The notes beneath the pieces were generated by a model that did not search any database, was not told where the DNA came from, and saw only the letters and a list, made by a program, of their open reading frames with translations. Below are positions 9,168 through 18,026 of a stretch of DNA of 64,000 nucleotides, in pieces. Location of the stretch: the NCBI RefSeq assembly GCF_000348945.1, contig NZ_AOCK01000005.1, positions 186,001 to 250,000 on the forward strand, given 5' to 3'. Position 1 is the stretch's first letter. Each line of letters starts with the position of its first letter. The DNA is from Paeniglutamicibacter gangotriensis Lz1y. GTDB taxonomy: Bacteria > Actinomycetota > Actinomycetes > Actinomycetales > Micrococcaceae. Position numbers and translations under genes: made by a program.

Positions 9168-10592
9168 TCACTGGGTCGTTTGAAACCGATCCCACGCTTG
9201 GCGAAAGAGCAACGGGCCTTGATCAACCCAGTGTTCGTTGGGCAATGCCCTCTTAAGGATGGGCGATCCCGCGATACGCCAATATGCGCGACTGCTCATG
9301 CCCCACTGATACGCCAAATCTGGTCGTATCCCGAGCTTGCGCAGGTTCGTGACTCCCGTCCGCGGTCGCTTCCATTCCTTCCACCGGATCTGCCGCACCC
9401 GACGCCTAAACCACGTATCCAGATCGGAGAACTTCTTCGGTGTCTGTGACAACCGGAAATAGCCCATCCAACCCCGGACATAGCGGTTCAATCGTCCGAT
9501 GCGGTACCCCATGGACACACTCCACTTCCGCGAAGTCAGAGCACGGATACGATCCTTCATGCGTTTGAACGCCTTCGGAGCAATCCTGATCTTGACCCCG
9601 CCCTTGACGAAGTAGAACCCGAAACCCAGCAATGTTGCAACGTTCGCTGGATTGATCGTGGACTTCTGCCGGTTCACCCGAAGCGACAGGCGCTCCTCAA
9701 GCACTTTCGTGGCTTGATCAAGCACCCGGATCGCGGCCCTCTTCGATTTCAGGAACAGCCGGATATCGTCGGCATACCGCACAAAGCGGTGCCCCCGACC
9801 CCAGAATTCCTGGTCAAAATCGTCAAGCATGACGTTCGAAAGCAACGGTGACAAGGGAGAACCCTGAGGCGTTCCCTCAAACGTTTCCCGTCGAACACCA
9901 TCGGCCATGATCCCCGCCTCAAGATAGCGGCGAACCAACTTCAAGACCCGTTTGTCTTCCACTTTCCGCGCAACCCTGGCCATCAGCATGTCGTGATTAA
10001 CCCGATCAAAGAATGCATCAAGGTCAACTTCAACCACCCACCGATACCCTTGGGAGATCACCGTTTGGGCGACCTTCACCGCATCGTGGGCGCTTTTGCC
10101 CGGCCGGAACCCATAAGACACCGGCACGAACCCCGGCTCGAAAACCGGGGACAGGACTTGCGCGAGAGCTTGCTGGATTAAACGATCCAGCACGGACGGC
10201 ACCCCCAACATCCGTTGGCCGCCGTCAGGTTTCGGAATCATCACCTGACGCACCGGCAACGGTGCATACGTGCCAGCGTCCAACGCTTCGCGGGTCTCCG
10301 CCCAGTGTTCAGCCAGCCAGTCACGAAGATCCTCCGTGCCCAGCCCGTCAACACCGGCGGCGCCCTTGTTGCGTTCGACGCGTTTCAACGCGACCAACAG
10401 GTTCGCTTGGGAAAAGACACGTTCCCACAGTTCCTGTCGATCCCTGACGTCATCCCCGATATCCGCCGGAATCTCACTACTACGCACAGACAGGGGCCCT
10501 CCCGGATTCACCGGTACTTCCAACAAACCATCTGCTCCGCTCTCCACGGATTTACTGCGATGCCAATGAGTCACGAGAAATATCGCTTCCAA
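9168..10592 (-). CDS. ltrA: Group II intron reverse transcriptase/maturase
   Basis: 474 residues. Reverse transcriptase domain at about 60-350: MIPKPDGGQRMLGVPSVLDR, FRPGKSAHDA, VEVDLDAFFDRVNHD, GTPQGSPLSPLLSN and the polymerase YADD at 273-276. Maturase (domain X) at about 380-440 with TWFRRRVRQIRWKEWKRP. There is no HNH endonuclease domain at the C terminus, which fits introns that insert without En activity, as in subgroup IIC. The start is uncertain (TTG 10592 or GTG 10574). The protein looks intact, so the intron may still be mobile. Confidence 0.93.
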   Translation of the reverse strand: MEAIFLVTHWHRSKSVESGADGLLEVPVNPGGPLSVRSSEIPADIGDDVRDRQELWERVFSQANLLVALKRVERNKGAAGVDGLGTEDLRDWLAEHWAETREALDAGTYAPLPVRQVMIPKPDGGQRMLGVPSVLDRLIQQALAQVLSPVFEPGFVPVSYGFRPGKSAHDAVKVAQTVISQGYRWVVEVDLDAFFDRVNHDMLMARVARKVEDKRVLKLVRRYLEAGIMADGVRRETFEGTPQGSPLSPLLSNVMLDDFDQEFWGRGHRFVRYADDIRLFLKSKRAAIRVLDQATKVLEERLSLRVNRQKSTINPANVATLLGFGFYFVKGGVKIRIAPKAFKRMKDRIRALTSRKWSVSMGYRIGRLNRYVRGWMGYFRLSQTPKKFSDLDTWFRRRVRQIRWKEWKRPRTGVTNLRKLGIRPDLAYQWGMSSRAYWRIAGSPILKRALPNEHWVDQGPLLFRQAWDRFQTTQ

Positions 10593-11007
10593 TCATCAAT
10601 TCCCAGCGTTCGGCCCTTCCCCACCACCAACAAGATTCCGGTGGGTACTATGGCGTCTGCTGACTTCTGCCCCGTCAGTCACGACCCTTAAGACCGAGCC
10701 GCTTCACCCCAACCGCTGGTGATGCACCGGGACAGATCTCCCCAGATAAGAACATTTACTTTCCCCCTGCCGCCGCCGCATTTACACACTGGCCGTTTTG
10801 GTGGAGCGGGCTTCACCGTCTCGTGCCGGCTTACCCCAACCAGCATGCCTTCTATGCGGTTCGTGTCCCTCGGTGCAGGGTTTTGCCTCCGGCTTCCTTC
10901 CCACCCCACCTCGCGGTGACGCAGCTGCCATTGGCTAGAAGTTAAACCACCTTCTCCTTCAGAGGACTTTCACCTCCAAGCAAATGCCCATGCTGGGCGT
11001 ACAGACA

Positions 11008-11042
11008 CGAAAGGCCCCAAACTAGAAGTTTGAGGCCTTTCG
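11008..11042 (-). terminator. Terminator of tRNA-Ala, next to intron insertion point
   Basis: A 15-bp stem with a single G-T pair (arms 11008-11022 and 11028-11042) and a 5-nt loop, immediately downstream of the tRNA-Ala gene. The usual T-run is missing because the group II intron follows directly. Confidence 0.8.
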
Positions 11043-11049
11043 ATTTTCG

Positions 11050-11122
11050 TGGAGGTAAGGGGATTCGAACCCCTGACCTTCTGCATGCCATGCAGACGCG
11101 CTACCAACTGCGCCATACCCCC
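11050..11122 (-). tRNA. tRNA-Ala (anticodon GGC)
   Basis: A 73-nt cloverleaf can be drawn: acceptor GGGGGTA paired with TACCTCC, D arm GCGC, anticodon loop ATGGCAT giving GGC, T arm AGGGG/CCCCT with TTCGAAT, discriminator A. The G3-U70 wobble pair, the identity element for alanine, is present. CCA is not encoded. Confidence 0.96.
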
Positions 11123-11351
11123 GAAAAGGTTTGGTTCCGGACTTTCCCGAAGGGCTCCCGAACCGAGATAACAATCTACAGCACCCTGATGCCCAAACAC
11201 CAATCGCCACCGCACGCCCCATGACAAGTGACCCCTGAACATCGACTTTCACGACACCGAACACGCTGGAACATGCACCTAAATCGACCGAGAATGACGT
11301 CCATCACAGTACGAAATTGTATGGAATTCCATGGAACCCCCCGCTCTTGCC

Positions 11352-11377
11352 GGTCAGGCAGCCAAAGCTGCCTGACC
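11352..11377. repeat. Perfect hairpin at 3' end of tnpB, possible omega-RNA or end signal
   Basis: GGTCAGGCAGC (11352-11362) and its exact complement (11367-11377) around a 4-nt loop. It covers the tnpB stop codon. In IS605-type elements such positions hold either the right-end hairpin or the scaffold of the guide RNA. Another palindrome, ATGGAATTCCAT, lies at 11321-11332. Confidence 0.6.
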
Positions 11378-12931
11378 GCCCGGGGCCCCGGCAAGGCCCG
11401 GGTCCGCTCCAGTGGCCGGTCTCAGACCCCAGCGCTGCCGGTGTCGTTGATCGAGCCGTTGGAGGGTGTTTCTCCGCTGCGACACGCTGGTGTGATCCTT
11501 AGGGGGGAACGAACGTCGTTCTCGGATGACACGTGCGGCGTTGATGTCGCAGTGGAGTTTCTTCCCGCAGAACCGGCACCCGAAGTGCCTGCCCCTGCGG
11601 TTGCTTTTTGCGGTGTACCCGCAGCCTGAGCATTCCTGGCTCGTGTACGCGGAGCCCACCTCGGTGACAAGGATCCCGTACTTTGGTGTGAGCGCCGCGA
11701 GGCGGGCTTTCACACAGGCGCGTCCGGTGCGGGTGAGCAGCCGGTTCATGCGCCGGGACATGCCATGGCCGCGGAAATCCAGCTTCTCCACCACCAGCTC
11801 CATCACCCGTTCATCCCCGCCGTCGCGGGCGAGGATGTTCAGCACCCGCCCGATTTCGTTGGTGACAAAATCCTTGATGCGCTGGTTGAGGGCCCGGTAT
11901 TCGGGGTTGTCACGGAGTTTGAGGCCGCGGGATTGGTGTTCGGCGGCGATCTCGTTGAGCCGCTGGTCCCAGGATTTGAGGGTGTGGAGCATGGCTTGGC
12001 CCAGGAGCCGTCCGTCGCTGGTGGCAAACAGGGCATTGGCCAACCCGAAATCCAGGCCCACCACGATCTCGGTTTCTCTTTTGGGTGCGTCGGGGGTGTT
12101 CAGCAGCAGGGAGATCGCCGCCCCGGCGGGTTGCCCGGCCCCGGTGGTTTCCAGATGGAGCTGGATGACCCCGGCCAGTCTGGCCCCGGGTTGGGCTGCC
12201 AGGTTCTCGAAGTACGAATTGTTTTTCAGTGGGATACGAACTGGCTTGCCACGAGAGAGGGTGGCGACAGTGACCCACCAGGAGTATTCGGTGGCGCCGG
12301 TGGGGCGTTCGGGTTTGGCGATGATCGAGTCCAGGAGAAGGGTCCGCACCCGGGAGAGATCAGGGCGTCGAATCTTTCGGGAGCCGAGGTGTTTGGCCAG
12401 GTGGCGGGCGAGCTTCAGGTCGGCCGGTTCCACCGGCACCCACACGCACTGCTCGGGATGTGCCTGGGCCCAGGCGTGGGTGACATGGACCAGTTCCCCG
12501 CCGACGGCCTGACTCCAGGGCAGGATTATTTCGGTGGCCCACCAGGCGTGGCGCGAGTTGATGCGATAGAGGGTGGTGCGCTGGATTCCGGTCAGGGTGG
12601 AGGCGGTGATCGTTTCGCGGACGACGGCTTCCAGCAGGGCCAGCCAGGAGACGTGGGCCGCATGGACCTGGTTTTGCGCGGATTTGACTTGCCGGGCCGA
12701 CAATTCGGTGTTGAAGGGTAGGCAGGTAAGGATCCTCCACTTGGGCAGAGGCGAACCGGCCTGAAGTTCCCGCACGGTCAGGGAGGAGAGATTCGCCAGG
12801 GTGTCCCGGAAGGCGGGGAATAGGGCCATGAGGGCTTGTTCCTTGCAGGGGTTGGCGGCCAGTTGGTGGCGGTGGGCGGTGATCATCCCAAGGCCCGGGT
12901 GGGGTGCGAGATGCCATCGGGTGGGTGCCAC
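11354..12931 (-). CDS. tnpB: TnpB-type RNA-guided nuclease of an IS200/IS605-like element
   Basis: 525 residues, longer than most TnpB proteins. The split RuvC nuclease has all three acidic residues: Asp294 in VGLDFGLANALFA, Glu382 in ELVVEKLDFRG and Asp462 in CDINAARV. A zinc ribbon CxxC...CxxC (Cys434, 437, 452, 455) lies between the second and third. No TnpA transposase gene is near, so this is a solo element or a member of a tnpA-less lineage. The start is uncertain (GTG 12931 or ATG 12886). TnpB cuts DNA under guidance of an RNA made from its own 3' end; whether that RNA is made here is not shown. Confidence 0.9.
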   Translation of the reverse strand: MAPTRWHLAPHPGLGMITAHRHQLAANPCKEQALMALFPAFRDTLANLSSLTVRELQAGSPLPKWRILTCLPFNTELSARQVKSAQNQVHAAHVSWLALLEAVVRETITASTLTGIQRTTLYRINSRHAWWATEIILPWSQAVGGELVHVTHAWAQAHPEQCVWVPVEPADLKLARHLAKHLGSRKIRRPDLSRVRTLLLDSIIAKPERPTGATEYSWWVTVATLSRGKPVRIPLKNNSYFENLAAQPGARLAGVIQLHLETTGAGQPAGAAISLLLNTPDAPKRETEIVVGLDFGLANALFATSDGRLLGQAMLHTLKSWDQRLNEIAAEHQSRGLKLRDNPEYRALNQRIKDFVTNEIGRVLNILARDGGDERVMELVVEKLDFRGHGMSRRMNRLLTRTGRACVKARLAALTPKYGILVTEVGSAYTSQECSGCGYTAKSNRRGRHFGCRFCGKKLHCDINAARVIRERRSFPPKDHTSVSQRRNTLQRLDQRHRQRWGLRPATGADPGLAGAPGGQAALAA

Positions 12932-13456
12932 CGAACCCCTGGTACGACGTGATGTCGTTGCGTGATCTCTGCTGTGTGCATGTATTCACTTTAGGTGTGG
13001 GCCCCGACACTTTGGACTCGCCGCGGGCGGGCTGTGGATTGCGGTTTCCCCGGGAAACGCCAATGCCCGGGGCCATGGCCCCTGCCAAGGGTTCGCCCTT
13101 CGTATACCGGTCGGGGTCCGCACCATGGTACGGGGTTGCGCTACCTGCGCGACCGTGTATCCGGACTTACCCCAACCGGCATGAATTGACGGGTGCAAAC
13201 CAATACTTGCACCGAGAAGGTCCATGGTTATGGATCTTTTTCCATGGAATCGGTGAACTAGTACGAACACCACCGTCGCCGGCCGTGGCAGCTGCACTCG
13301 TTCTCGCCCAGAATACCGATTCCCCGGAGCCGTCCACACCGGGCATTCCATGCTCCCCTGAACGACACCTCAGGCCTATCGAAACAAGAACCCGAGAGCG
13401 GTGGGTTAAATGTTGGGTTAATTAGCGCTGAACGATTTTGTCGCTAGTCTAGCAAT
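12932..13456. other. Non-coding stretch upstream of tnpB and tetR
   Basis: No convincing gene. It should contain the left end of the TnpB element and the promoter of the TetR gene. A segment at 13161-13182 repeats, with two differences, a sequence inside the group II intron domain I (10826-10846). TAGCG/CGCTA half sites at 13423-13427 and 13442-13446 may be a TetR operator. The segment 13060-13130 is rich in short palindromes such as GGGGCCATGGCCCC. Confidence 0.5.
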
Positions 13457-14065
13457 ATGGCAATCCGTGGTTCATACGCAAAGGGCATCGCAAAGCGTGC
13501 CGAAATCCTTGATGTAGCGCTGGAAGTATTCGCAACAGAAGGCTACCGTGGCACGTCCCTGAGAAAAGTCGCGAGCCTCTGCAATCTCTCCCTGGCCGGG
13601 GTCATGCATTACTTCGAGTCCAAGGAGGACCTGCTGGTCCAAATCTTGCGCCGCCGCGACGACGCCAATACCATCGCGGGAACCACCGAAGAGCAAGAGG
13701 ACGCCTTTGCCGCCGCCTTGGGTCGGGGCCCCAGCGAACCCGGACTGGTCGCGCTCTACGTGACGATGGCGGCCGCCGCAGCGAACCCCGAGCACCCCGC
13801 TGCCGCCTACTTCCAGGAACGGAACGCGAAACTCATGGAGTTGTCCGTGGATTCGTATTACAAGGACAAGCACCAGCCTGGAGCCGAAGAGCTCGACTAT
13901 TTCCGTGCCATGGCACGAGTCATCCTTGCGGCCGCCGATGGCCTGCAACTGCGCTGGCTGGTCGATCCGAGCGTGGATGTCGCAGGTGATATCAAGCTGC
14001 TGACGAAAGCGACCAGGGAGAGCATGAGCCTGAAGCTGAAGCAGTGGGCTCCCGCGTCCGAATAG
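13457..14065 (+). CDS. TetR/AcrR-family regulator
   Basis: 202 residues. N-terminal helix-turn-helix at about 10-60 (RAEILDVALEVFATEGYRGT, then RKVASLCNLSLAGVMHYFESKEDL). The C-terminal part, with DGLQLRWLVDPSVD, resembles the ligand domain of TetR proteins such as those of the BetI-like group. It converges on an MFS transporter gene 16 bp away. The ligand and targets are unknown. No clear ribosome-binding site precedes ATG 13457, so it may be leaderless. Confidence 0.88.
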   Translation: MAIRGSYAKGIAKRAEILDVALEVFATEGYRGTSLRKVASLCNLSLAGVMHYFESKEDLLVQILRRRDDANTIAGTTEEQEDAFAAALGRGPSEPGLVALYVTMAAAAANPEHPAAAYFQERNAKLMELSVDSYYKDKHQPGAEELDYFRAMARVILAAADGLQLRWLVDPSVDVAGDIKLLTKATRESMSLKLKQWAPASE

Positions 14066-14081
14066 CCCGTTTCCTTTCTGT

Positions 14082-15314
14082 CTAGCGGTCCCGGGCGGAA
14101 GCCAGCTTCTTGGCCCGCAGACCGGTGGCCAAAGCCAGGAGCAGTCCCAGCAGGGCTAGTCCCGCACCGAGGAACGCCGGTGCCCGATATCCCATCCCCG
14201 CGGTGATGACCGCCGCGCCAAGCGCGGCCCCGAGGGCATTGGCAACGTTCAGGGCCGAGTGGTTCAACGAGGCGGCGAGGGACTGAGCGTGTGGTGCGGA
14301 GTCCATGAGCAATGCCTGAAGCGCGGGAACTAGCAGCGATCCGGTCGCGCCGAGGATGAACACCAGTAAGAGGGTCGGAGCCGCGTGTGTGGCTACCAGA
14401 CCAAAGATCGCCATGAAGATCACCATGGCGGAGGTGGCAACGTAGATGGCCCCCAGGACTGACCAATCGGCCAGGCGTCCGCCGACCAGCGAACCAGCCA
14501 CCATCCCGATCCCATAGAGGCCAAGCACCAGCGGAACCATGGTGATCGGCAGCCCGGTGACGTCGGTGAGGATCGGGCTGATGTAGGAGTACACGGCAAA
14601 GAAGCCACCGAAACCGACGATTCCCGTCAACATGGCCATCCAGACCTGTCCGCTGCGCAGGGCGGTTAATTCCCTGCGGATGCTGGCACCCTCGTGTGCC
14701 GGGGCGAAGGGCACGAAGGCGCGGATGCATATCCAGGTCACCGCACCAACCAGTCCGACAACGGCAAACATCCAGCGCCAGCCGAAGCTCTGCCCCAGGA
14801 ACGTGACCACCGGTACACCCAGCACGTTGGCCACAGACAGGCCCAGCATCACCCAGGCGATGGCGCGCCCGCGCATGGACGCCGGAACCAAGGTGCCGGC
14901 CAAGATGGCGGCGATACCAAAATAGGCTCCGTGCGGGAGCCCGGCCAGGAAGCGGGATACGAGCATCCACTCGTAGTTCGCCGCGAAGATCGAGCTCAGG
15001 TTTGCCACGGTAAAGAACGCCATGAGCCACAGCACCATGGTCTTGCGCGGGACCTTGGCACCCAGTGCCGTCAGGATCGGGGCACCCACCACGACGCCCA
15101 AGGCGTAGGCGGAGATCAGCAGGCCCATTTGTGCGTTGCTCACGCCCAGATCAGCGGCGCCTTCCTGAAGCAACCCCATGATGGCGAACTCGGTGGTGCC
15201 AATGCCGAACCCGCCCATTGCCAAGGCAATCACGGCCCACAACAGGGCCTTGCCCGAAAGCTGAGTCGATTTGGCTGGCGACAAATGGGTGGGTGCGGAG
15301 GCGTCTTGATTCAC
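14082..15314 (-). CDS. MFS transporter, AraJ/drug-efflux type
   Basis: 410 residues and about 12 membrane segments. Typical features of the DHA1/AraJ group: GGFGIGTTEFAIMGLLQEGAA in the first segment, LGAKVPRKTMVLW between segments 2 and 3, and a central SFLGQSFGWRWMFAVVG-like region. Likely a proton-driven exporter of a small molecule. I chose GTG 15314 with AAAGG upstream; the frame is open for a further 52 codons without family resemblance. The TetR gene lies tail to tail with it. Confidence 0.88.
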   Translation of the reverse strand: MNQDASAPTHLSPAKSTQLSGKALLWAVIALAMGGFGIGTTEFAIMGLLQEGAADLGVSNAQMGLLISAYALGVVVGAPILTALGAKVPRKTMVLWLMAFFTVANLSSIFAANYEWMLVSRFLAGLPHGAYFGIAAILAGTLVPASMRGRAIAWVMLGLSVANVLGVPVVTFLGQSFGWRWMFAVVGLVGAVTWICIRAFVPFAPAHEGASIRRELTALRSGQVWMAMLTGIVGFGGFFAVYSYISPILTDVTGLPITMVPLVLGLYGIGMVAGSLVGGRLADWSVLGAIYVATSAMVIFMAIFGLVATHAAPTLLLVFILGATGSLLVPALQALLMDSAPHAQSLAASLNHSALNVANALGAALGAAVITAGMGYRAPAFLGAGLALLGLLLALATGLRAKKLASARDR

Positions 15315-15468
15315 GGATACCTTTTCAGGATGCTGCTGGAAAGCGAAATTTGGTCGTTGCGGGCTCGTTGAGGCCATATACAGCCTACGCGCAGGTACCT
15401 GTCGCCGAAGGAAAAAGTGTCCTCGCCCACCTGTGCAGGGAATTCGTCGCCCGACGCTGACACGACGC

Positions 15469-15493
15469 ATGCCCCCGCCGCGGGCGGGGGCAT
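15469..15493 (-). terminator. GC-rich hairpin terminator
   Basis: Perfect 11-bp arms ATGCCCCCGCC (15469-15479) and complement (15483-15493) with a 3-nt loop, 31 bp after the reductase stop and before the MFS gene on the same strand. It separates the two transcripts. Confidence 0.75.
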
Positions 15494-15524
15494 GCGGGCG
15501 CCGGCCATGAATCCGGATGGATTC

Positions 15525-16778
15525 TCAGAGAGACAGTAGGTCGTTGCCCATGTCCTGGAGCGTCGCTACGGGAATAGCCTTCCCGATCATGGACCGCAGA
15601 TGGTCGTTGACATCCCAGATGTTCACGTTCATGGCAGCGCTAATGGTCCCTTCACGCACCCAGAAAATAATGAACTCACCCGAGGCCATCTTTCCGCGAA
15701 CCACCGCTACATCATCGGTCTGGCGGTCCCCCACATATTCCATGCCCAGATCGAATTGGTCGGTGAAGAAGTAGGGCAACCAGTCATACGATTCATCGCG
15801 CCCCAGGATCGTGGCGGCGGCGAGCTTTCCCTGACGGATGGCATTGTCCCAGTGCTCCACACGCATCGTGCGTCCCAGGGTGGTGTTGTAGGCCTCGGCG
15901 ATGTCCCCCATGGCCAGGATGCTCGGATCGCTGCTGCGCAGGTGCGCATCAACCACGACACCGGTGACGACCTCCAGGCCTGCGGCAACGGCCAGCTCGT
16001 TGTTGGGCACCGCACCGATGGCCAACAGGACCAGGTCCGCCGGAATGTCGCCGGTCCCCGTCTGGACAAGCAACTTGCCGTCAATACCCTGTCCGATGCC
16101 CGATACTTTGGTGCCGAAGCGGCATTGCACCCCGTTGGCGATGTGCAGTTGAGCTACATGGGAGCCGAAATCGGCGCCCATGGCAGTGGACAATGGGACC
16201 TCGTCCGGGGTCAACACCGTCACCTCCAGGCCGGCGGCCCGAGCCGAGGCTCCTACTTCCATCCCGATCCATCCAGCACCGATGATGACCAGGGCCTTGT
16301 CTGACACCAGGTGGTCCTTGAGCCCTCTGGCGTCTTCCAACGACCTCAGGGTGAGGACCCCGGGCAGATCCCAGCCGGGCATATTGGCGTCACGGCCACC
16401 CAACCGGGACCGGCAACCGGTGGCGAGCACCAGATGTTCATAATCGATGCTGCTTGAATCCGAGAGTTCCACGCGCTTGGCTGAGGCATCGACCGATTCT
16501 GCCGTGATGCCTAAACGCAGCACCACCTTGTTCTCGGCGTACCAGTCGGCGGGAAATGGTGCGAGCTCCTGGGCCGGTTTGCTGCCTTGGAGGAATTCCT
16601 TGGACAGGGGCGGCCTTTCATAGGGTACTTCGTCCTCGGTGGCGATGATCGTCACCGCCTTGGTATAGCCGCCATCGCGCAATGCCCGGACGCAGTGAGC
16701 GGCGGCGAGTCCCCCACCAACCACCACGGTTCCCAGTTCCTGCTGTGTTGTCGGCCGTGCCGATGATGCTGCTTCCAT
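15525..16778 (-). CDS. FAD-dependent ferredoxin/rubredoxin reductase
   Basis: 417 residues. NADH-dependent flavoprotein of the class that feeds electrons to ferredoxins of Rieske oxygenases and cytochrome P450s. Seen: FAD loop VVVGGGLAAAHCVRAL (residues 18-33), YERPPLSKEFL, NAD loop VIIGAGWIGMEVGASA, the second FAD motif ILAMGDIAEA, and a C-terminal reductase domain. GGAGACG precedes ATG 16778. The gene stands alone; its partner ferredoxin is not beside it. A second member of the same family is at 55512-56723. Confidence 0.92.
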   Translation of the reverse strand: MEAASSARPTTQQELGTVVVGGGLAAAHCVRALRDGGYTKAVTIIATEDEVPYERPPLSKEFLQGSKPAQELAPFPADWYAENKVVLRLGITAESVDASAKRVELSDSSSIDYEHLVLATGCRSRLGGRDANMPGWDLPGVLTLRSLEDARGLKDHLVSDKALVIIGAGWIGMEVGASARAAGLEVTVLTPDEVPLSTAMGADFGSHVAQLHIANGVQCRFGTKVSGIGQGIDGKLLVQTGTGDIPADLVLLAIGAVPNNELAVAAGLEVVTGVVVDAHLRSSDPSILAMGDIAEAYNTTLGRTMRVEHWDNAIRQGKLAAATILGRDESYDWLPYFFTDQFDLGMEYVGDRQTDDVAVVRGKMASGEFIIFWVREGTISAAMNVNIWDVNDHLRSMIGKAIPVATLQDMGNDLLSL

Positions 16779-17028
16779 GGTGTTCGTCTCCTGCCGTGTT
16801 CGGGTCTCGCCGCCTCGGGAGAATGCGGGATTGCGGTGGTGACCCTAGGTATTCTCCATCTTCAGAATGTCATCTTGTACCCACGGAGTCGAGAGCGGGT
16901 GAAGCACACACATAAGTAGCTCACCAACGGTGCAAGGCAACGGCATGGGAACCGGTTGATAGGTGTCAGGGAGGATTTCCAGCCGACATCCATGCACCAG
17001 ACAGCTGCATGTGGGATTCTTGGTAACG

Positions 17029-18015
17029 ATGCCTGATTACTCGACCCAGCCGCGTGCTGCCAAGCGAACACCACGGTCTCGCTCGCGCCCCAGAAAATTC
17101 CTCCGCTTCTTGGTGTTCCTTGGTGCCTTGGCGGCGTCGTTGCTGATCGCTTTTCATACGCGCATTCCCGATCGCCTGGGTTTGGGGCTGCTCGTGGACA
17201 ACGCCGCCCCGTGGTTCGGCTTGCTCATACCGGTGTTGCTGCTTGCGGCGTTGGTATCCCGCAGTAAGACTTCCCTTGTGGTGCTCTTGGTCCCGATCCT
17301 GACCTGGGTTGCAGCATTTGGTCCAAGCATCATTCCGCTTTCGTGGACCGCACCGGAAGCAGCGGCCCAGACACTGGTGTTGGCGAGCCAAAACATCAAG
17401 GCCGGAACCGGAGCAGCCGCGCAATCGGCACTCGAGCTGGCTGCGGATGGAAGCGATGTCATCGCGCTGCAGGAACTTGATGCGGACAGCGCCAACAAAG
17501 TCACCGATTCCCTGGGCGCTGCGTACCCCCACCATTTTGTGGTTGGCACCGTCGGGGTGTGGAGCAAGTATCCCCTGGAAGGTTCCCGGTCCCTGGACCT
17601 GGGGCTCGGCTGGAAACGTGCCTTGAGAACACAGGTGGTCACCCGAAACGGCGAGGTCCAGCTTTACGTCATCCATGCTGCCTCGGCCCGCCCCAACGAT
17701 CACATCGACCGCGACGTGATGCTGGACGAATTGGCCTCCACGGTGGAAACCGATCCCCAGAAGCATGTGATCGCCTTGGGCGACTTCAATGCGACCAGCA
17801 CCGATCGTTCCTTCGCAAGGATTTCCTCGGTCCTGAAGGAACCCAACCAAGACGATGGACTTTTCGGCTTTACGTGGCCTCGGGACCCCTTTGGCATGAT
17901 GCGTCTTGACCATGTGCTGGTCCGCGGGCTTGAGGTTACTTCGAACACCACCGTCCCGGCGGGGATCAGCGACCATCTGGCCGTTCGTGCCACAGTGAAC
18001 CTGCCCGAGTCATGA
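17029..18015 (+). CDS. Membrane-anchored endonuclease/exonuclease/phosphatase-family protein
   Basis: 328 residues. A basic N terminus (RSRSRPRK) and about three hydrophobic segments (residues about 22-115) are followed by an EEP-fold domain: SQNIKAG, VIALQELDAD, HKxYPL-like SKYPLEGS, ALGDFNAT with the metal-binding Asp-Asn pair, and GISDHLAVRATV with the catalytic Asp-His. This architecture is common in actinobacteria; the substrate (nucleic acid, phospholipid or other phosphodiester) is unknown. I used ATG 17029. It converges on alkB. Confidence 0.88.
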   Translation: MPDYSTQPRAAKRTPRSRSRPRKFLRFLVFLGALAASLLIAFHTRIPDRLGLGLLVDNAAPWFGLLIPVLLLAALVSRSKTSLVVLLVPILTWVAAFGPSIIPLSWTAPEAAAQTLVLASQNIKAGTGAAAQSALELAADGSDVIALQELDADSANKVTDSLGAAYPHHFVVGTVGVWSKYPLEGSRSLDLGLGWKRALRTQVVTRNGEVQLYVIHAASARPNDHIDRDVMLDELASTVETDPQKHVIALGDFNATSTDRSFARISSVLKEPNQDDGLFGFTWPRDPFGMMRLDHVLVRGLEVTSNTTVPAGISDHLAVRATVNLPES

Positions 18016-18026
18016 TCCCGAACGGG

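Larger units (their letters stand above)
9098..11002 (-). mobile_element. Group II intron (probably subgroup IIC)
   Basis: About 1.9 kb retroelement read on the minus strand. The 5' end is near 11002 (GTACGCCC then AGCATGGGC, the first stem-loop); an alternative is 11008 (GTGTC). Domain I is recognisable from GGAGGTGAAAGTCCTC near 10980. The open reading frame fills domain IV. Domain V is at 9135-9167 and domain VI at 9100-9132. The 3' end is placed at 9098 because the bulged adenosine opposite 9104 is then 7 nt from an AT end. The 5' end lies directly after the terminator hairpin of a tRNA gene, as subgroup IIC introns favour. Exact splice sites were not confirmed. Confidence 0.85.

Noticed and set aside
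11276-12997. 8-bp inverted repeat CACCTAAA / TTTAGGTG flanking tnpB
   Set aside because: An 8-bp match between two few-hundred-bp windows is expected by chance; not enough to define element ends.
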